From assembly GCA_000727475.1 (NCBI GenBank), contig KL647305.1:2000265-2064264 (forward strand): a stretch of 64,000 nt of DNA. The letters are read 5' to 3'. The DNA is from Sarcocystis neurona. Taxonomy: Eukaryota; Apicomplexa; Conoidasida; Eucoccidiorida; Sarcocystidae. This document shows positions 1-13,300 of this stretch, in pieces. The translations under genes and the position numbers were made by a program. Under the pieces are notes generated by a model. That model saw only the letters and a list, made by a program, of their open reading frames with translations, was not told the DNA's origin and did no database searches. Numbering within the stretch: position 1 is the stretch's first letter; each line of letters begins with the position of its first letter.

Positions 1-1121
1 CTCTCTATGTTTATCTCTCTCTACCCTGGAGGTCTTGTTGCTGTTCCTCTCTCTCCTGTAGGTGTTGCGCTGTCTCTCTGTCGCTCCGATAGGTTTTGTT
101 TACTTCCTGTTTGTTCTCCCGTCCTCTCAGCCCTTCTGTGCCGTCCTCTGATTCTCTCTATCTCGATTGTCGACCTCTTGCATACACGAACATGTGTATT
201 ATATGTCCGTATCTTTAATACACGTCTAAAGAAGTGTGTGTGTGCGTATGCAGACGCCCCCAGCCCAACGAGCGTTTGCGTCCGCGCCTTTTACGTGAAG
301 CTGACTCTCTGCTCTCCGTGGGCCCGCTCTACGTCTGCGCCTGGGTGCATACGTTGATTTTTAGCGTGTTCGTTTATAAGTCTCTCTCTCTTTCTCTCTT
401 AAGGCATCTACATTCATTCGTGTATGCACGTAGGTGTGTGCACTTCTGCACTTGGGTCTACACACGTTCACGTATATGCGTATACGCGTGCGCGTTTGCA
501 CGTGGGATCGTATCGAGTACTCCGCATAGCCAAAGTTCAGGTCTGCACTCCCGTGCAGGGCGGTGCTGGTTTTTTATCTGTTCCGCCGTTGCGCGACTTC
601 TTTCGAACTCTACGTGTCTGCGTAGCGACGTACGTATCGCGCGGCATCCGCCCGACCACACACATTTCTTCCGAGATGTCATTACGTATATGTGTACTCG
701 AGAAACGTTTCTCTCTCTTCCCTTGCTCCCTGTCTGTGTACGGAGGTCCTTCCTCTTGCGCGCGAGTCTTTCTGTGGGTGGCGCTGTAGGCGGGGTCTCT
801 CTTCCGTGAGGGCTGCCCATCCGTCAGTCCGTCTCTTAGGTCGGCAAAAAGTGTGGAGATTCGAACTCCTGTTTCTGCTGTTGCTGCTTCTTCTCGCGGC
901 TGAGGAAGTGACCCAGGCTGTCCTAGTGCCGTTTGTCCTGGGCCACCAGTGCTCGTTCTGTCGCTGACACTGCTGCTCTTGTTTGGGCGTTCATGCGGCT
1001 GCTGCGGCTGCCTCTGCGCCCCGTCGTCCTGCCTCATGGCACATCTGGCGGTGGTGGGGCTGGTGCTCTCTCTCATGTGCGCGCGTGGCTTGCTGCGACT
1101 CCGCGGCTGCCGGTTTTTCAG
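1..1121. other. Upstream non-coding stretch, probably intron of the formin gene
   Basis: I see no supported exon here. The sequence is T/C-rich with GT-rich and CTG-rich patches and ends in a pyrimidine-rich acceptor (cggtttttcag, AG at 1120-1121) that opens the tetratricopeptide exon at 1122. That exon starts in phase 1, so at least one earlier coding exon must lie upstream, probably outside the window. Short ORFs exist in most frames but none resembles a further TPR unit. Confidence 0.5.
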
Positions 1122-1360
1122 GCCGTGGGGACGAGGCGGTGCCGCTGCTGCTGGCTGCGTTGGATATGCGCATGCGAATTTCTCAAACACGAGAGACAGC
1201 AGCAGTACAGGATCTGCTGCTCGCCCTTGGCTGCCTGCAGCAGCAGGCGGGGCTGCCGCGGGAGGCACTGGATGCCTACAAAGAAGTCTGGACGTACCGC
1301 CTACGCACCCTGGGCGCCACGCACGCAGACACCGTCAGCGTTCAGCTCCTGCTTGAAGAA
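1122..1360 (+). other. FRM1: Exon encoding tetratricopeptide-like repeat of the formin
   Basis: Acceptor cggtttttcag precedes 1122; a weak donor GTACGA follows 1360. The exon encodes about 79 residues of amphipathic helices resembling kinesin-light-chain-type TPRs: DEAVPLLLAALDMR, LLALGCLQQQAGLPREALDAY, then RLRTLGATHADTVSVQLLLEE. It ends in phase 0. Joining it to the next exon (LEADLKRSVASEAR) continues the helix smoothly, which supports the junction. TPRs bind partner peptides, and their presence N-terminal to FH2 is the known arrangement of apicomplexan FRM1. Confidence 0.7.
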
Positions 1361-4300
1361 GTACGAAAAAGTTCACCTGCTCGCCCACATGTGTATGCCT
1401 ATATGAATATGTGTGTCTCTCTCCCTGTTCCCGTGACGAAGCCGAGGCAATGCGCTGACCACCTTCGTGTGTGCACGTCTCCACGCCTCGACTGGTAGAT
1501 CTTCTCTCTCCAGTCTGCCGCGCCTCAGCTATTTGCATGTGCTCTTCTCTGCTCGCCAAGCGAAAAGCCACACAGACAGTCTGCTGGTTTACTTCTCTTT
1601 CGTGCACATGCATGCCCAGCACACGCCTTTTCTTCTGCCACGTCCTCCACAGAGCCCTGCTGTTAATAAAGCTACACACTAATTCCATATTTTATGTGTT
1701 CGCGCCGCAGAAGACGAATGATCAGAAACCGTCATGGCAGGCGAGTATAATACGTTTACACAGACATACGCGCGCCTGGAGAGCCACTGACTGTGTCTTC
1801 CTACGACGAAGGCGACAAGCGAGTATGTAGACACGTAGTACGCTTGTAGACGTGCCTACAAGTACACGTATATCTGCATCCCTCTCTCTCTATATATAGT
1901 AGAGCCAGGCAGCCGTGGGTGTACACAGGGAGATGATAGAAAAGCATGTGTACGTGGGGGGACGCACGGGATTTCTGTGGTGCGGCAGTTCGCAATGACG
2001 GCACTCGCACCTCTCACAGAGACAGGCGTGAAGGTGCCGGGGGCCTGCATGTGCTACGGGAGGGGTTGATTTTAGCCGCCTTTTTGAAGAATCGTCTGAG
2101 CGTGCTTGTCTGGGCGCACACGCGGACGTTCGCTGGGAGACTGTACCCATATTCTGTGTGAAGACGTGTAAATGTGTAAACGAATGTGTACGTACATATA
2201 TGTGCATATGGATGTGCGTCTCTACAGGCACGTGTACGTCCTTATATGTATATATATATATATATATATGCTTACCCATGAAACTACACCAGCGAAAGTA
2301 TATACACATATGTGTACGGGATAATGGACGCAGGTGGAAACATATATGATACATATATATATATATATATATTACACGTGCATACACATCCACACGTATA
2401 TATATATATGTATATATATATCGATACGTAAGGGTGTATGTCAAGATGTATGTATATATATGCATGTACATTTCTATGTCTGTGTAGGAAGTGTGAATGC
2501 GGGATAGGCTGGCACCTGGCGTACAGACAGCAGCATTCCGGCGACTGGAGAGGGTGGGAGAAGCGATTTTCTTTTCAGCTTTCTCTGCTGGCCGCTTTCT
2601 TACCCGTGCCTGCCCTTCCGATCAACAGTGTTAAAATACGCTGGACTCTCCCTGCAAGCAGTGAATCCGAAGTCGTAGTGCTGTCTTGTTGCTTCGCCGT
2701 GGATATTCACCACCCTCTCCCCCCCACCCCACCAAACACACACACACACAGCCCTTTACTTATATGCATGTAACGCGGTGTTCTGGACAGCTGCCTACCT
2801 GCTTTTGTCTCTGACTAAGTAGTGACTCTGTCTCTGTAGTAGCAGCCGTATTTTTTTATAAGCACACACGTGTAACACGCGTGTAACTCTATACACCTGT
2901 GTGCAGATGTATGTACGTAGACGTAGGTGTAGTTTTTATTTTCCTCGATAGAAGATGCTGCCATGATAATGCGGCCGTGGTGGCGGTGCGTTTGTTTGAC
3001 CGCAGCTGGAAGCCGATTTAAAGCGCTCGGTGGCGTCAGAGGCGCGTGCGCGTCGTGGGGCGGCAGGCGTAGGAGGAGCAGCGGTAGCGGTGGGTGACAG
3101 CCGCAGACTGCAGGGCACAGCAGCATTCGAGGGAACAGCAGCCGTTTCTGAGGATGACGAGAGTTTGTTTGAAGGCGCCTCTCCGTTCTGGCGGGCGTCA
3201 GCGTTTCCTTTCCTTGCTGCGGTTGCGAAAGGCCGACAAGGCGACTTGCTGCTGTTCCCTCCCGACCGCACGGCGGCCGAAAGCCTGGAGGCCTACAGGC
3301 GGCTGCAGCCCACGGCAGCAGCGACAGCAGCACCCGAGACAGCAGCAGCTGCAGCCCGACGAGGCGTGTGGCGTTGTGGGCGCGGGAGAGTCGCAGCACG
3401 CCCATCGGGAGGAGGAGGAGGGGCGGAAGAGTTGCCGGAGTGGCGGCGCAGCATTTCTCGAATGCGCGGTTTGTACGGAGAGTCGTTCAATTCTTTGACA
3501 GTTGCATCGTCTGCGATTCTCCCCTATGTGAAAACAGAAGTCGTCGGCCCTGACATTCTTGAGCTTGCTGATACCTTTACGTTTCAAGAGGCGCTTGCTG
3601 CCTCTGCCCCTCCTCCTCTACCGCCTCTCTCACCACGAGAAATTGCTGCAGCGCCTCCCCCTGCTGTCGTTCCTCCTCCGCCTCCTCCTCCTACTCCTGC
3701 TCCTCCTCCACCGACAGCCCCTCCTTTGGAGGCTGCCCTGCCTCCACCTGGGGTCCGTCCCCTGCTGCCGGTCGTCGCCGTGCCACAGATAACGCGCGGC
3801 GAGATGCTGCTGCAGGAGGAGGGACAGCCAGCGATGGAACTGAATCCAGACGCAGTGGAGCTGCTTTCTGCCTGGGGTGTTGCAGCTCCTGTAGTGGACA
3901 GCCGAGGCCGCGTGCGCAGCAGCGACCAGCAGCTGCTGCCTGACGACCAGTTTTTTCATTTGTTCCTTCCTCTCGTCGACCCAGTCACGAACGAACCCTT
4001 CAGAGGCTTTTATGGAGAGCCGCTGCTGCTGCCGAACCCGGCCGTATATCACGCCGTGGTAGCCCCTGCGCTGGAGAAGCTTCTGCTTGAGGAGAAGGAG
4101 GAGCTGCGGCAACAAAGGCAGCGGCGGATCCAGGAGGCGCTGCCCGCACGCGGGGTGTACATGCGGAAGCTTGGGGCTGCGAAGGGAAAACGGGTGACAG
4201 CCGCTGCCGTCCCGGGAGGGGGGCCATTGCAGCAGGACGGAACACAGTCGGCGCAGCCGTCGGGGAAGCAGCCGCAGCAGAGAGAAAGTTTCACAAAAAT

Positions 4301-7300
4301 GTCGAGACAGCAGTCGCGTGAGGGAGTCTCCGGACTTACGAAACGCCCGAGTCTGCAGGGCCAGGAAGGACGGAGAAGCGAAGGGACTGCTGCTGCAGCA
4401 ACGACGAGACAGGAGGAACGTGCTGCACCCTCTCGTGCTGGATCAGCTCAAGCTGCGGACGCAGCAAAGCAGACGGCAGCGCCAGCTGAGAGACGGCTTT
4501 CGAAGACGCTGCGATCTCTTGTGAAGCGCAAGAGCAGCGCCGCCAGCACGAGCAAATCTTTGGCAGGCAAACAGTCGATAGGAAGCAGCAATGACACGGA
4601 AGAGACAAGCAGGCGCAACAACTTGCCCCTCGCGTCTACTGTCCCGGAACACCAGGCCTCCACTGTGTACAGCATCAGCTGTCCAAGCAGCTACCGCAGC
4701 CAGAGAAGCAGCTGCAGCAACAATACTTGGACGTCCTCTTTCTTCAGCGGCAGCAGCAGCAGGTCGTACGGTAGCAGCTGGACAGTTGACGGCGGCAGCA
4801 GCACTCAACGCGGCAGTAGCGGCGCGCCGATCGGGGAGGGACGCAGCGGCCGGGCGCTTCTTCAGAGGGGCAGCTGCAGCAGCTCTTACCGCCTCAACAG
4901 CAACATCTCTCAGCAAAAAAGTGGACAACGGGAGACGACAAGCAATCTCGCAACATGGGAAGCGGCGAATGATGCATCTGCCGGTGTTCTCCAACGGCAG
5001 CAGCAAGAAGAGCAACCACAGCGACCTCTTCGCGGTGGACCGTATCGAAGGAAGACGCAGCAGGAAAAGCCGCCCGGAGGCAGTGTTGGCGCTACGGAAA
5101 AGGATGGAGCAGCACTGGCAGCCGCAACTACTGGAAGACCAGTACCGGTAGGAGTTAGATCAGTGAAAACAGGGAGAGCGGCTCTAATAGCAGGTGTCGG
5201 CATCTCTGCAGGAGGAACAGCAGCAGCAGACGCACCAGCACCGGAATCTGACGCGGGAGGTTTCTCGTCCTCAACAGCAGCACCTACGTCTGCGTTTGGT
5301 GAAGCTTCCTTGCGTCGACCACCCAGGGACAGCAATAGCAAGAGCAGAGAGAACACGCCGGAGAATTACAAGAGACTGCTGCTGGAGAAGCAACAGCAGC
5401 AGCACTTGGTTCTTGCGTGCAATCAGCTGCAGCAGAGTGGTGGAAAATACGGAAGAAAAACAGCGTCCTCTCTAGATTTCATCCCTCCCCACCGGAGTGC
5501 AGCAGCAGCAGCAGCAGCAAGGACTGGGTGCGGAGCTGCCAGCAACAGCAGCGGCAATGCCAGCAGTCGCAGCAGGGAGACTCTCAGGAGGTTGGGAAGC
5601 GACAGAAGTTACACACACACCCCCAGGCGACGGAGGCGCAGCTGCAGCAGCGGCGGGGGAAAAGAAAAGCGAGTCGAAAGCAGCGACAACTGCCAAAGTA
5701 ATGATAACGATAGCCTCTGCGGCATCGGGAGGCATACTGCTTCACGTGGCGTCCAGGAGCAGCCGGAGCAGCAATGGCGCTCGCTAAAGGCCCCGCCTCA
5801 GAAACGTCTGCTAGAGCCGTTGGAGAGGGCGCAGGGACTGACAGGGAGAGAGCGTCAGGCTCACCGTCCTATGCAGCAGCAGCAGCAGAAGCAGCCACAA
5901 CAGCGGGGGGAGCAGCGTCGGCCTCAGCAGCACCTCCGAGAGGTGAAGACGAAGGCTTGCGCTGCTGATCCTCACAGAAGGGCAACGCGTAGCATTTCAT
6001 CCTTTGAATCGCCTGGGCGGGAACAGCAGAGGTTGGCGTCAGCTACTGATGATGTTCTTCTGCGGCAGGAGACAGCGGCAGGAGACGAACAAACACAAGA
6101 GAAAGAAGAGGATAACGAAGAGCAGGCGGAATGGTTTGAAACGGAAGTGAGCGAAAGACGGCAGCAGCAGTCTCAAGCAGGCTTTCGGGGAACGCAGACG
6201 ACACCAACATCCCGCAGGTACATCGCAGCAGCTTTTGCAGAAGCGTCTGCTCCTGAAGCGGAAGAGGACGCCAGGCACACTGGCAGCAGCACGACGTTAG
6301 CTTACGAATGGGGTGCGTGGGCAGAGCACAAGGAGCTTCGTCCTCACAAGGGAGACGACATCGCTGAACGACCTGCTGAGCTCCATGCGCCGTTGCCGTT
6401 GCAACGCAGTTTTGATGTGCGCGAGTCTAGCGTTACGAAGAAGGTGGGCAGCCGCAGCAGTCGACCAGGTGTGGCGGGGGGTTTCGAGTCAACGGCTGCT
6501 GCTTCTGTTGCTGACACAGGTACCGCCGCAGGAAGTCCTGCTGCTGCTTTGGTCCCTGCTGCTGCTGCCCTTGCTGCGGCTCCTTCGAGCATTGACAGCG
6601 ACAAAGGCAGGGAGGATGCGCACTGGAAGTATCTGGAGGACCCGGATATGGCGGCTGTTCTGACGGCCTGCAGGGAGGCGCGGCGGCGGGCCAGCTGGGC
6701 GGCGACGCAGTTCCAGGTGCAACAGGCGGCGCAGCAGCAGGAGCGGACTCAGAGAGGGGGACACCAACACCAGCAGCAGCGGGGAGCAGAGCAACAGGGA
6801 CGGCTGCGGACGAGCGTAGAACAGCAGCGCCAGCTGAAGCTATTGCTGCCCGAGCAGGCCGAGTGGACAGAGAAGCCTCGTCACTCGCGAAGAGGAAAGC
6901 AACAGCAGCACCTGCAAGTGCACGGGACGGAGACGCAGCGCAGGAGAAGGAAAGAGATGGAGGCGCAACAACAGCGACAGCGCCTCTCGGCGAAGTTCGC
7001 GTCCGGAGGCCGGGGCAGGACTGGATCAAGAGCAGGCGCACGGCGGGCAAGCGCAGTCACAGCAGAAGACGAGGAAGAGGATTCCGTAGGGAGCGTAGAG
7101 GCTGAACTACACAGCAGTCCTAGCCCTCGCCCCCGGAGCGGCCGCAGAAGAAACAGTAATAGTCGCAGCTGCGGCAGAAGCAGCAGCGGCAGCAGGAGCA
7201 AGAGTCGGCAAAGAACAGTGACCCAGAGGAGTCGCAAGGGAAGAAACAGCAGAAGCCGCAGCAGCGTCAGCGGCGGTGACAGCTTGCTCAGCAGGGGTGG

Positions 7301-10300
7301 CAGCAGGAACCCGCCTAGCAGCAGCACACGCCGCAGCAGAAGCAGCATTCGGAACTCCAGTCGGAGCTGCAGTACGAGTCGGAGCAGCAGGAGAAGCCGT
7401 AGCTCCCGCAGCAGGAGTCGCAGCAGCAGCTCCAGAAGCAGCGACAGCGTGCCTTTTGGAAGCACGTGGATGCCCGAACGGATGCAAGAAGAAGCAGGAG
7501 CCCAAGACGATAGGTGGAAGACGGCGCGACTGCATCAGGCGACGGACAGGGAAGAGCAACCGCGCCCGCCCCGACTTTTTTTGAGAGAGGACGTGTTGCA
7601 TGAGACACCTTTCCCTGAAGCGCTTGCGATTGCTGATAGTCCTCCGAGCGGCGGTGGCAGCTGCACCGTTGGCACCAGCGGGGGGAGCAGCGGGAACAGC
7701 AGCACCGGGATTCGCTTGCGCTTATTTGGGGGCAGACACAGAAGAAAGAATGGGCAGGAGGTTGGGACAGCAGGAGAGACAGAACCGCAGAGTAGCAGCA
7801 CACCCGCTTCACCAGCTGCCGGGCCTGCCGATCTCTCCGGGCGGTCGACTGCTCCATATGCGGCAAGCAAAAAAAGGAGTTTATCTGCCCTCATGGTGCG
7901 CAGAAAGTCGCCTTTGTCAGCAGCCGCACGGCCACCAGCTGCAGCAGCAGTGGCAACTCCTGAACGCCCTGCGTCAGCAGTGCCGACAGTTGCTTGTGGC
8001 GCAGCAGCAGTGGCAGAGACAGCAGTTGCAGCACCGCCAGGAGTTTCAGCACTCGCAGACAAGATCCTAGCAGCAGGAACGACACGGACACCTGCAGGGA
8101 GAACAGCCGGTGGAGAGTTGCCAGCAGCAGCAGTGACGACGCTGTCAGCAGGAGTGCCAGGTGCCTCTGTAGCACGGGAGGCGGCAGCAGATGCTGGAGC
8201 AAACGCAGCAAGGACGGTGAGTGCCGCCATCCTAGCAGGACGGACAACTGCAGCTCCTGCGGGGACACTAGCGGGAGAGCCCAGGGAAACGACAACAGCA
8301 ACGGGAGAGGCAGCCGGGGGAGCCAGAGCAGCAGCAGGTGGTGACGGTGCCGTAGTGGCGGAGGGCTGTAGATCTCTGAGTAGCAGCACCGTGGGACCGG
8401 GCGGACAGCGCCGGCAGCGAGGGGCAGCTGCAGCAGCTCAGACAGGAGCAACAGTTGAAAGAGATCAGAGGGAAACTGCTGTCTGCAGAGGTAGAGTGTC
8501 CACTTTTGCTGCGGGCGGCGGCGACAGCGGCCGAAGAACAACAAGCGCAGCAGCCTGCATTCCGTTTCGCGAAAGGGCGAAGCAGCAGCTAGCGAGAGTC
8601 TTCCACACCTCTTCTGACACAACGTCAGTCTGGAGCGTTAGCAGCAGTAACTGCAGCAGCAAGAGCGACGACACCAGCAGCTGCAGCAGTGACAACAAGA
8701 GCAACAGCAGCAGTGTTCACGCCAGTGGCTGCACCCCACCTGAGAACAGCGGCACCCTGTGCAGCAGCAGCGGCACTCGTGTGTCGCACAGCAGCACGAA
8801 CAACACAAGCACGAGCAGCGTGGATAGAAGGAGACGTAGCTTTTGTGCGACTGCAGGAGGAGGAGGCCTGATAAAGGGAAATCTTTCGAAGTTGCTACAG
8901 CGCAGAAGCCTTCCTCCCTCTCCAAACGCGGCAGCGCGAGGAATGGCCACGCGACCAGTAGCAGCGACGTCGGAGACTTTGCAGCAAGAATCAGCAGCGG
9001 CAGCAGCAACGCGGATGATGGTGCACTACGGACGCGCGACAGTAGAATCAGCAGCTGGAGCTAGTGCTTTGGCAGAAGTAGAAGCGCAGAAGACGTTGAA
9101 AGAGCAGCAGCAGGTACATATATCTGGACAACCTCTTGTCACACGACGCCTTCCCCGCTCTTGCTCTCCACCCGCAGCAGCACCAGATACGGCTGCTGTA
9201 CTGGTCGTTGCTGGTCGAGACGAGCACAGCAGGAGCAGCAGCCAGCTGCGCCTCAGTGGCAGCGACAGCTGCCAGGGTAACAGGGGCAGCACCACGAGTC
9301 GCAGCAACAGCTTCAATCAAAGCAGCAACCCTACCACAAGTCGAAAAAGGCAGCGTTTTTGTCCGCCTCTGTTTCGAGGTGATGACTCCGTAGAAAGGGC
9401 GCGAGCAGGCACCTGCTCCCAAGGAGCAGCAGCAGCAGTACCACAACAGGCAGCAGCACCGGGAGAGCAGCACGAAGGAGGTCTTCGCAGGGCCAGGTCG
9501 ACAGACAGCAACACACTTGAGCGATGCAGGAGCATATGCAGGAAGATGAGCATTCCTCGCAGAGGATCAGGGAGTCTGCTAGTGCGGAATATATTGAGAA
9601 GAAACAGCACGTTTTTGTCTCCCTCGTCTGCTCCTGCGTCCCCTCTTGCTCCGCCCTTGCCGGCACTCTCTCCCTCTCCAGCTCTTCTGCCAAACGTTTC
9701 TTCTCCCGCCTCTCCTGTTGCGCTGGTTGCTGATCCTGCTGCCGCTGCTGCGGATGTGGCAACTGTCGACGCTTCGCCTCAGAGCCTTCCTGTCGCCGCT
9801 ACGAATGCCTCCCCTGCTTCCGGTCCTTCTCCGTTCGGTGCTGCCGCTACTGAGGGAGAGACGGATGCTCCTGGGAGAGAGGCGGCTATTACGGATGCTG
9901 CAGCAGAACGGGCCACGCGCTTGCGCGAACGCGTGAGGAGCATCTGCAGTACGCGGCGCCTGCGCACGCCTTTCAGGTCTCTCATACGACCGCGACGACA
10001 GCCACAAGAGCAGCAACTGGGGCAGCAGCAAGGACACACGGATCAACAACAGCTAGATCACGAGCAGCTGCAGCACCAACAGATGCAGGAAAAGAAGCAA
10101 CGGCGGAACCAGGCGGAGGCGGAAGAAATGCAAAAGCAGCAGCACACAGAGGAGCAGGAAATGCAGCAGCAACAGCAGCAGCAGACGGAGGAGGAGGAAA
10201 AGCAGCAGCAGCAGCAGGTGACGGAGCAACAGGAAATGCAGCAGCAGCAGCAGGTGGAGCGTCAGCAAATGGAGCAGGAGATGCAAAATTTGTCTGGTCA

Positions 10301-13300
10301 GGAGATGAGATGGGCACTGCAACAGGTGGAGGAGCTGCAGGGGCTGCAGCGGCAGCAGCCGAGATTGATGCAGCAGCAGGAGCGTCTGCTTCAACAACGG
10401 CACACTCTCGTTGATTCGGTAGACGAACCACAGGACTTGCAGCACGCACAGCTGCCTGGTGATGAGAAGGAAGCATTGCAGCAGGAGCTTACGCAGCGCA
10501 CAAGGCGGCAAGAGCCGCAGACGTGGGCAGAGGGACTGACGGAGCAACAGCAGCTCAGCGAGCAGGAGGAACTCGTGCAGGAGCATGCTGCGCTGAAGCA
10601 GCAGGAAGTGGACCAGCAGAAACGACGAAAAAGGACGATGCAGCAGCACAAGAAGACGCCACTTGGAATGCGCCTGCGAAAGCACATAGAGCGTGTGAAA
10701 CACCATCAGAACAACAACCAAAAGAAGCAGCAGAAAAAAGAACCGCAGCGACCCACGCATAGACAGCAGCAGACAGATCGGCTGCAGTCGCTGCGGCAAA
10801 GACAGGGTGATACGCGAGAGCAGCAGGAAGAAGTGAAGTTGAGAAAAAAAACGGGTGAGGCTCCAGGCCAGGGGCAGCAGCTAACAAGGCAGCAACAGCA
10901 ATCACAGCAGGAGGACTGGCAGCAGTCCCTAGGAACCCAGCAGCCATGCGTGTCTCACCAGCAGCAGCAACAGCCGTACAGCTTCCCCCATCACCACGAG
11001 AAATCAGAGGAGCAGCAGCAACCCCTACAGAGTGTCTCGTTGCAGCACCAGCTGTCTCACAGACCAGCGCAGCAGAGAGAGCAGCAGCAAATACTAGGGC
11101 GCCACCTGCAGCAACAAGCAGGAGCAATGCAGCGGGTAAAAGTGGTGCAGCAGGAAATCTGGGTACCACTTGCCCAGCAACGACTACCACAGCAGCAACA
11201 GCAAGGTCAGCGACCGACAAAGCCGCAGAGGAACAGCGTGGACCTTTTTCCTGGGGGGGGGTCTTCGCGACAAACATTTCTTGACGTTCTTCAGCAGCTC
11301 GTCGATGAAGGGGAATCTCAGCAAATGCTCCAGGACAGCAGCCCGCCGCGAGAGATTTACACGAAGGAGCAGCACCGGCCGAGCGAAAGGACAAGCGGGC
11401 GGTGTAAGGAGGCAGAACAACGAGCTGCTGTGCGCGGGGAACAGCGGAAGTATGAGCCGCTGAGTACGTGCGGAGAGCTGCTGCAGCAGCAGCTAGGGGA
11501 GGGGGCGACTCCGCATCGAGCTCAACCCGGACAGCAGGGGATCAAGCAGCAGCAACAGCAGCGGGAGGAGGAGCAGCAGCAGAAGCAGCAACACCCACAG
11601 CACCCGGATGGTCACGGACAGCGAGAGGTGGAGCAGGAGAAGGAGGGACAGTCAAACTTGCAGGACACTTACTGCAAGTTGGAGGCATTGACGCTGCCGC
11701 CGCAGAGGGACCTACAGCAGCTGGATAACAGGAAGGCCACGCAGCATCTACAGCAAGGCGAGGACGGGAAGCTTCTACTGCTGCTACTGCGACGTTGTTC
11801 TGCAGGAGACGTGCAGCGCCCCGAGCGCTTGCCCACTTGCCAGCAGCAGGAGGACGATTTGCAGGAAAAGACCCAACATCAGGTGGACGTGCCGCAGGAA
11901 GAGCAGCCCTGTGAGGCGGACCAACAGGAAGAGCCGCGGTGGGAGGAGGAGGAGAAGCAGGGGAGCAAGGAGGAGCACCAGCAAGAGCATCCACGGGACG
12001 AAGGAGAGCAGGAGAAGCAGGAAGATAAGGAGGAGAGCCGAGAAGGGCAGCGCCGAGAAGAGGAGGAGAAGGAGGAATGCAAGGAGGCGCATAAAGAAGA
12101 GGAGCGTTGGAAGGAGTTAGTCGGCAATTACCACGGGCGTCGTGTAAGCGGAGAGCCGCAGGAGCGGTCTGAAAAACATCAGCAGCAGCACACAAGGCAG
12201 CAGCCATGCGCGAAGGTGCAGCAGGACGGCGTAGGGAAGCAGCCCCTGCAGTACGAAAAAGATACACCTCGCACGCAGCAGCAGCAGCGCGTGGCGGAGT
12301 CGCCCGTTGACAGGCTGCACGAGCAGTCTTTCCAGCAGCAGACGGGGCACCGGATTCCGCAGCAACGGCGGACAGACCAACAACATCTGCAGGAGGACGA
12401 GAAGCAACAGCGCGGGGGCCAGGAAGCTGCGTCGCCGTGCGTAAGCGCGGGGCCGCTGGCTGCGTTGCTGCTGCGGCGAAGAATCCGCTGCAGTAAGCCT
12501 TGCTCCACTGCTGCGCTCACCACGAGGCACAGCTCAACGGTAGATGAGCGGCAGGGCAAGAAACAGCAGCAGCAGCGGGAGGGGCGTCGGCTGAGGACAA
12601 ACTTGTTTCACTTTGTTGCTGCTATAAAAAGACGGCGGCGTCGGCGGCCCGTTGCGAGACTCAGAAGGCAAGCGAACAAGGACAGCAGCGGGAGTCTGGA
12701 ATGTGCCTACGCTATTACGAGCAGCACCAGCGCTGCCAGCTGTAGCAGCAGCGCGGTCGCCGGTGGTAGCAGCGCCAGCAGCAACTCACTGCGCAGCAGT
12801 AGCAGCACTCTGTGTGCTGCATCGAGGGAGGCCAGCGAGCCTGCTGCTGCTGCGTGGATGGGGGCTGCCACAACAGCGGCGCATTACACCACGACGATGG
12901 GAGAAAAATTTAAAATGTCGGTCGCTGGGAAATTAGAGGGAGTCCCTCCGTCTTCGGCAGCCACGGAGACAGCACCTGCAGCTGCGTCTGCCAGCACTCG
13001 TGCTGCTGCGACCGACGGTGTCACTCTGCTCTCGTCTTCCTTCCCCTCCTTTGCTTTTTCTCCGTCTCCTGCTGCTGGAACAGCTTTTGCCCGTTCGCCC
13101 TCCCGCTTGAGTGCTGCTGGACTTCTAACAGAACGCGAGAAGAAGGCGACGTATGCTGGGGACGCCTCCTCTGCTGCTGTTTCTTCTGGCGGTTCTGCCG
13201 CCTGTTCCGCGGATACCGCTCCTGCTCCTGCTGCTGCTGCCGCTGCCGCTCTTGCTGCTCCTGCATCTGCAGCTCAAGCACAAAAAGCTGCTCCTTCTTC

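Noticed and set aside
853..878. GATTCGAACTCC resembling a reverse-strand tRNA T-arm
   Set aside because: No acceptor stem, anticodon arm or D-arm can be drawn around it.
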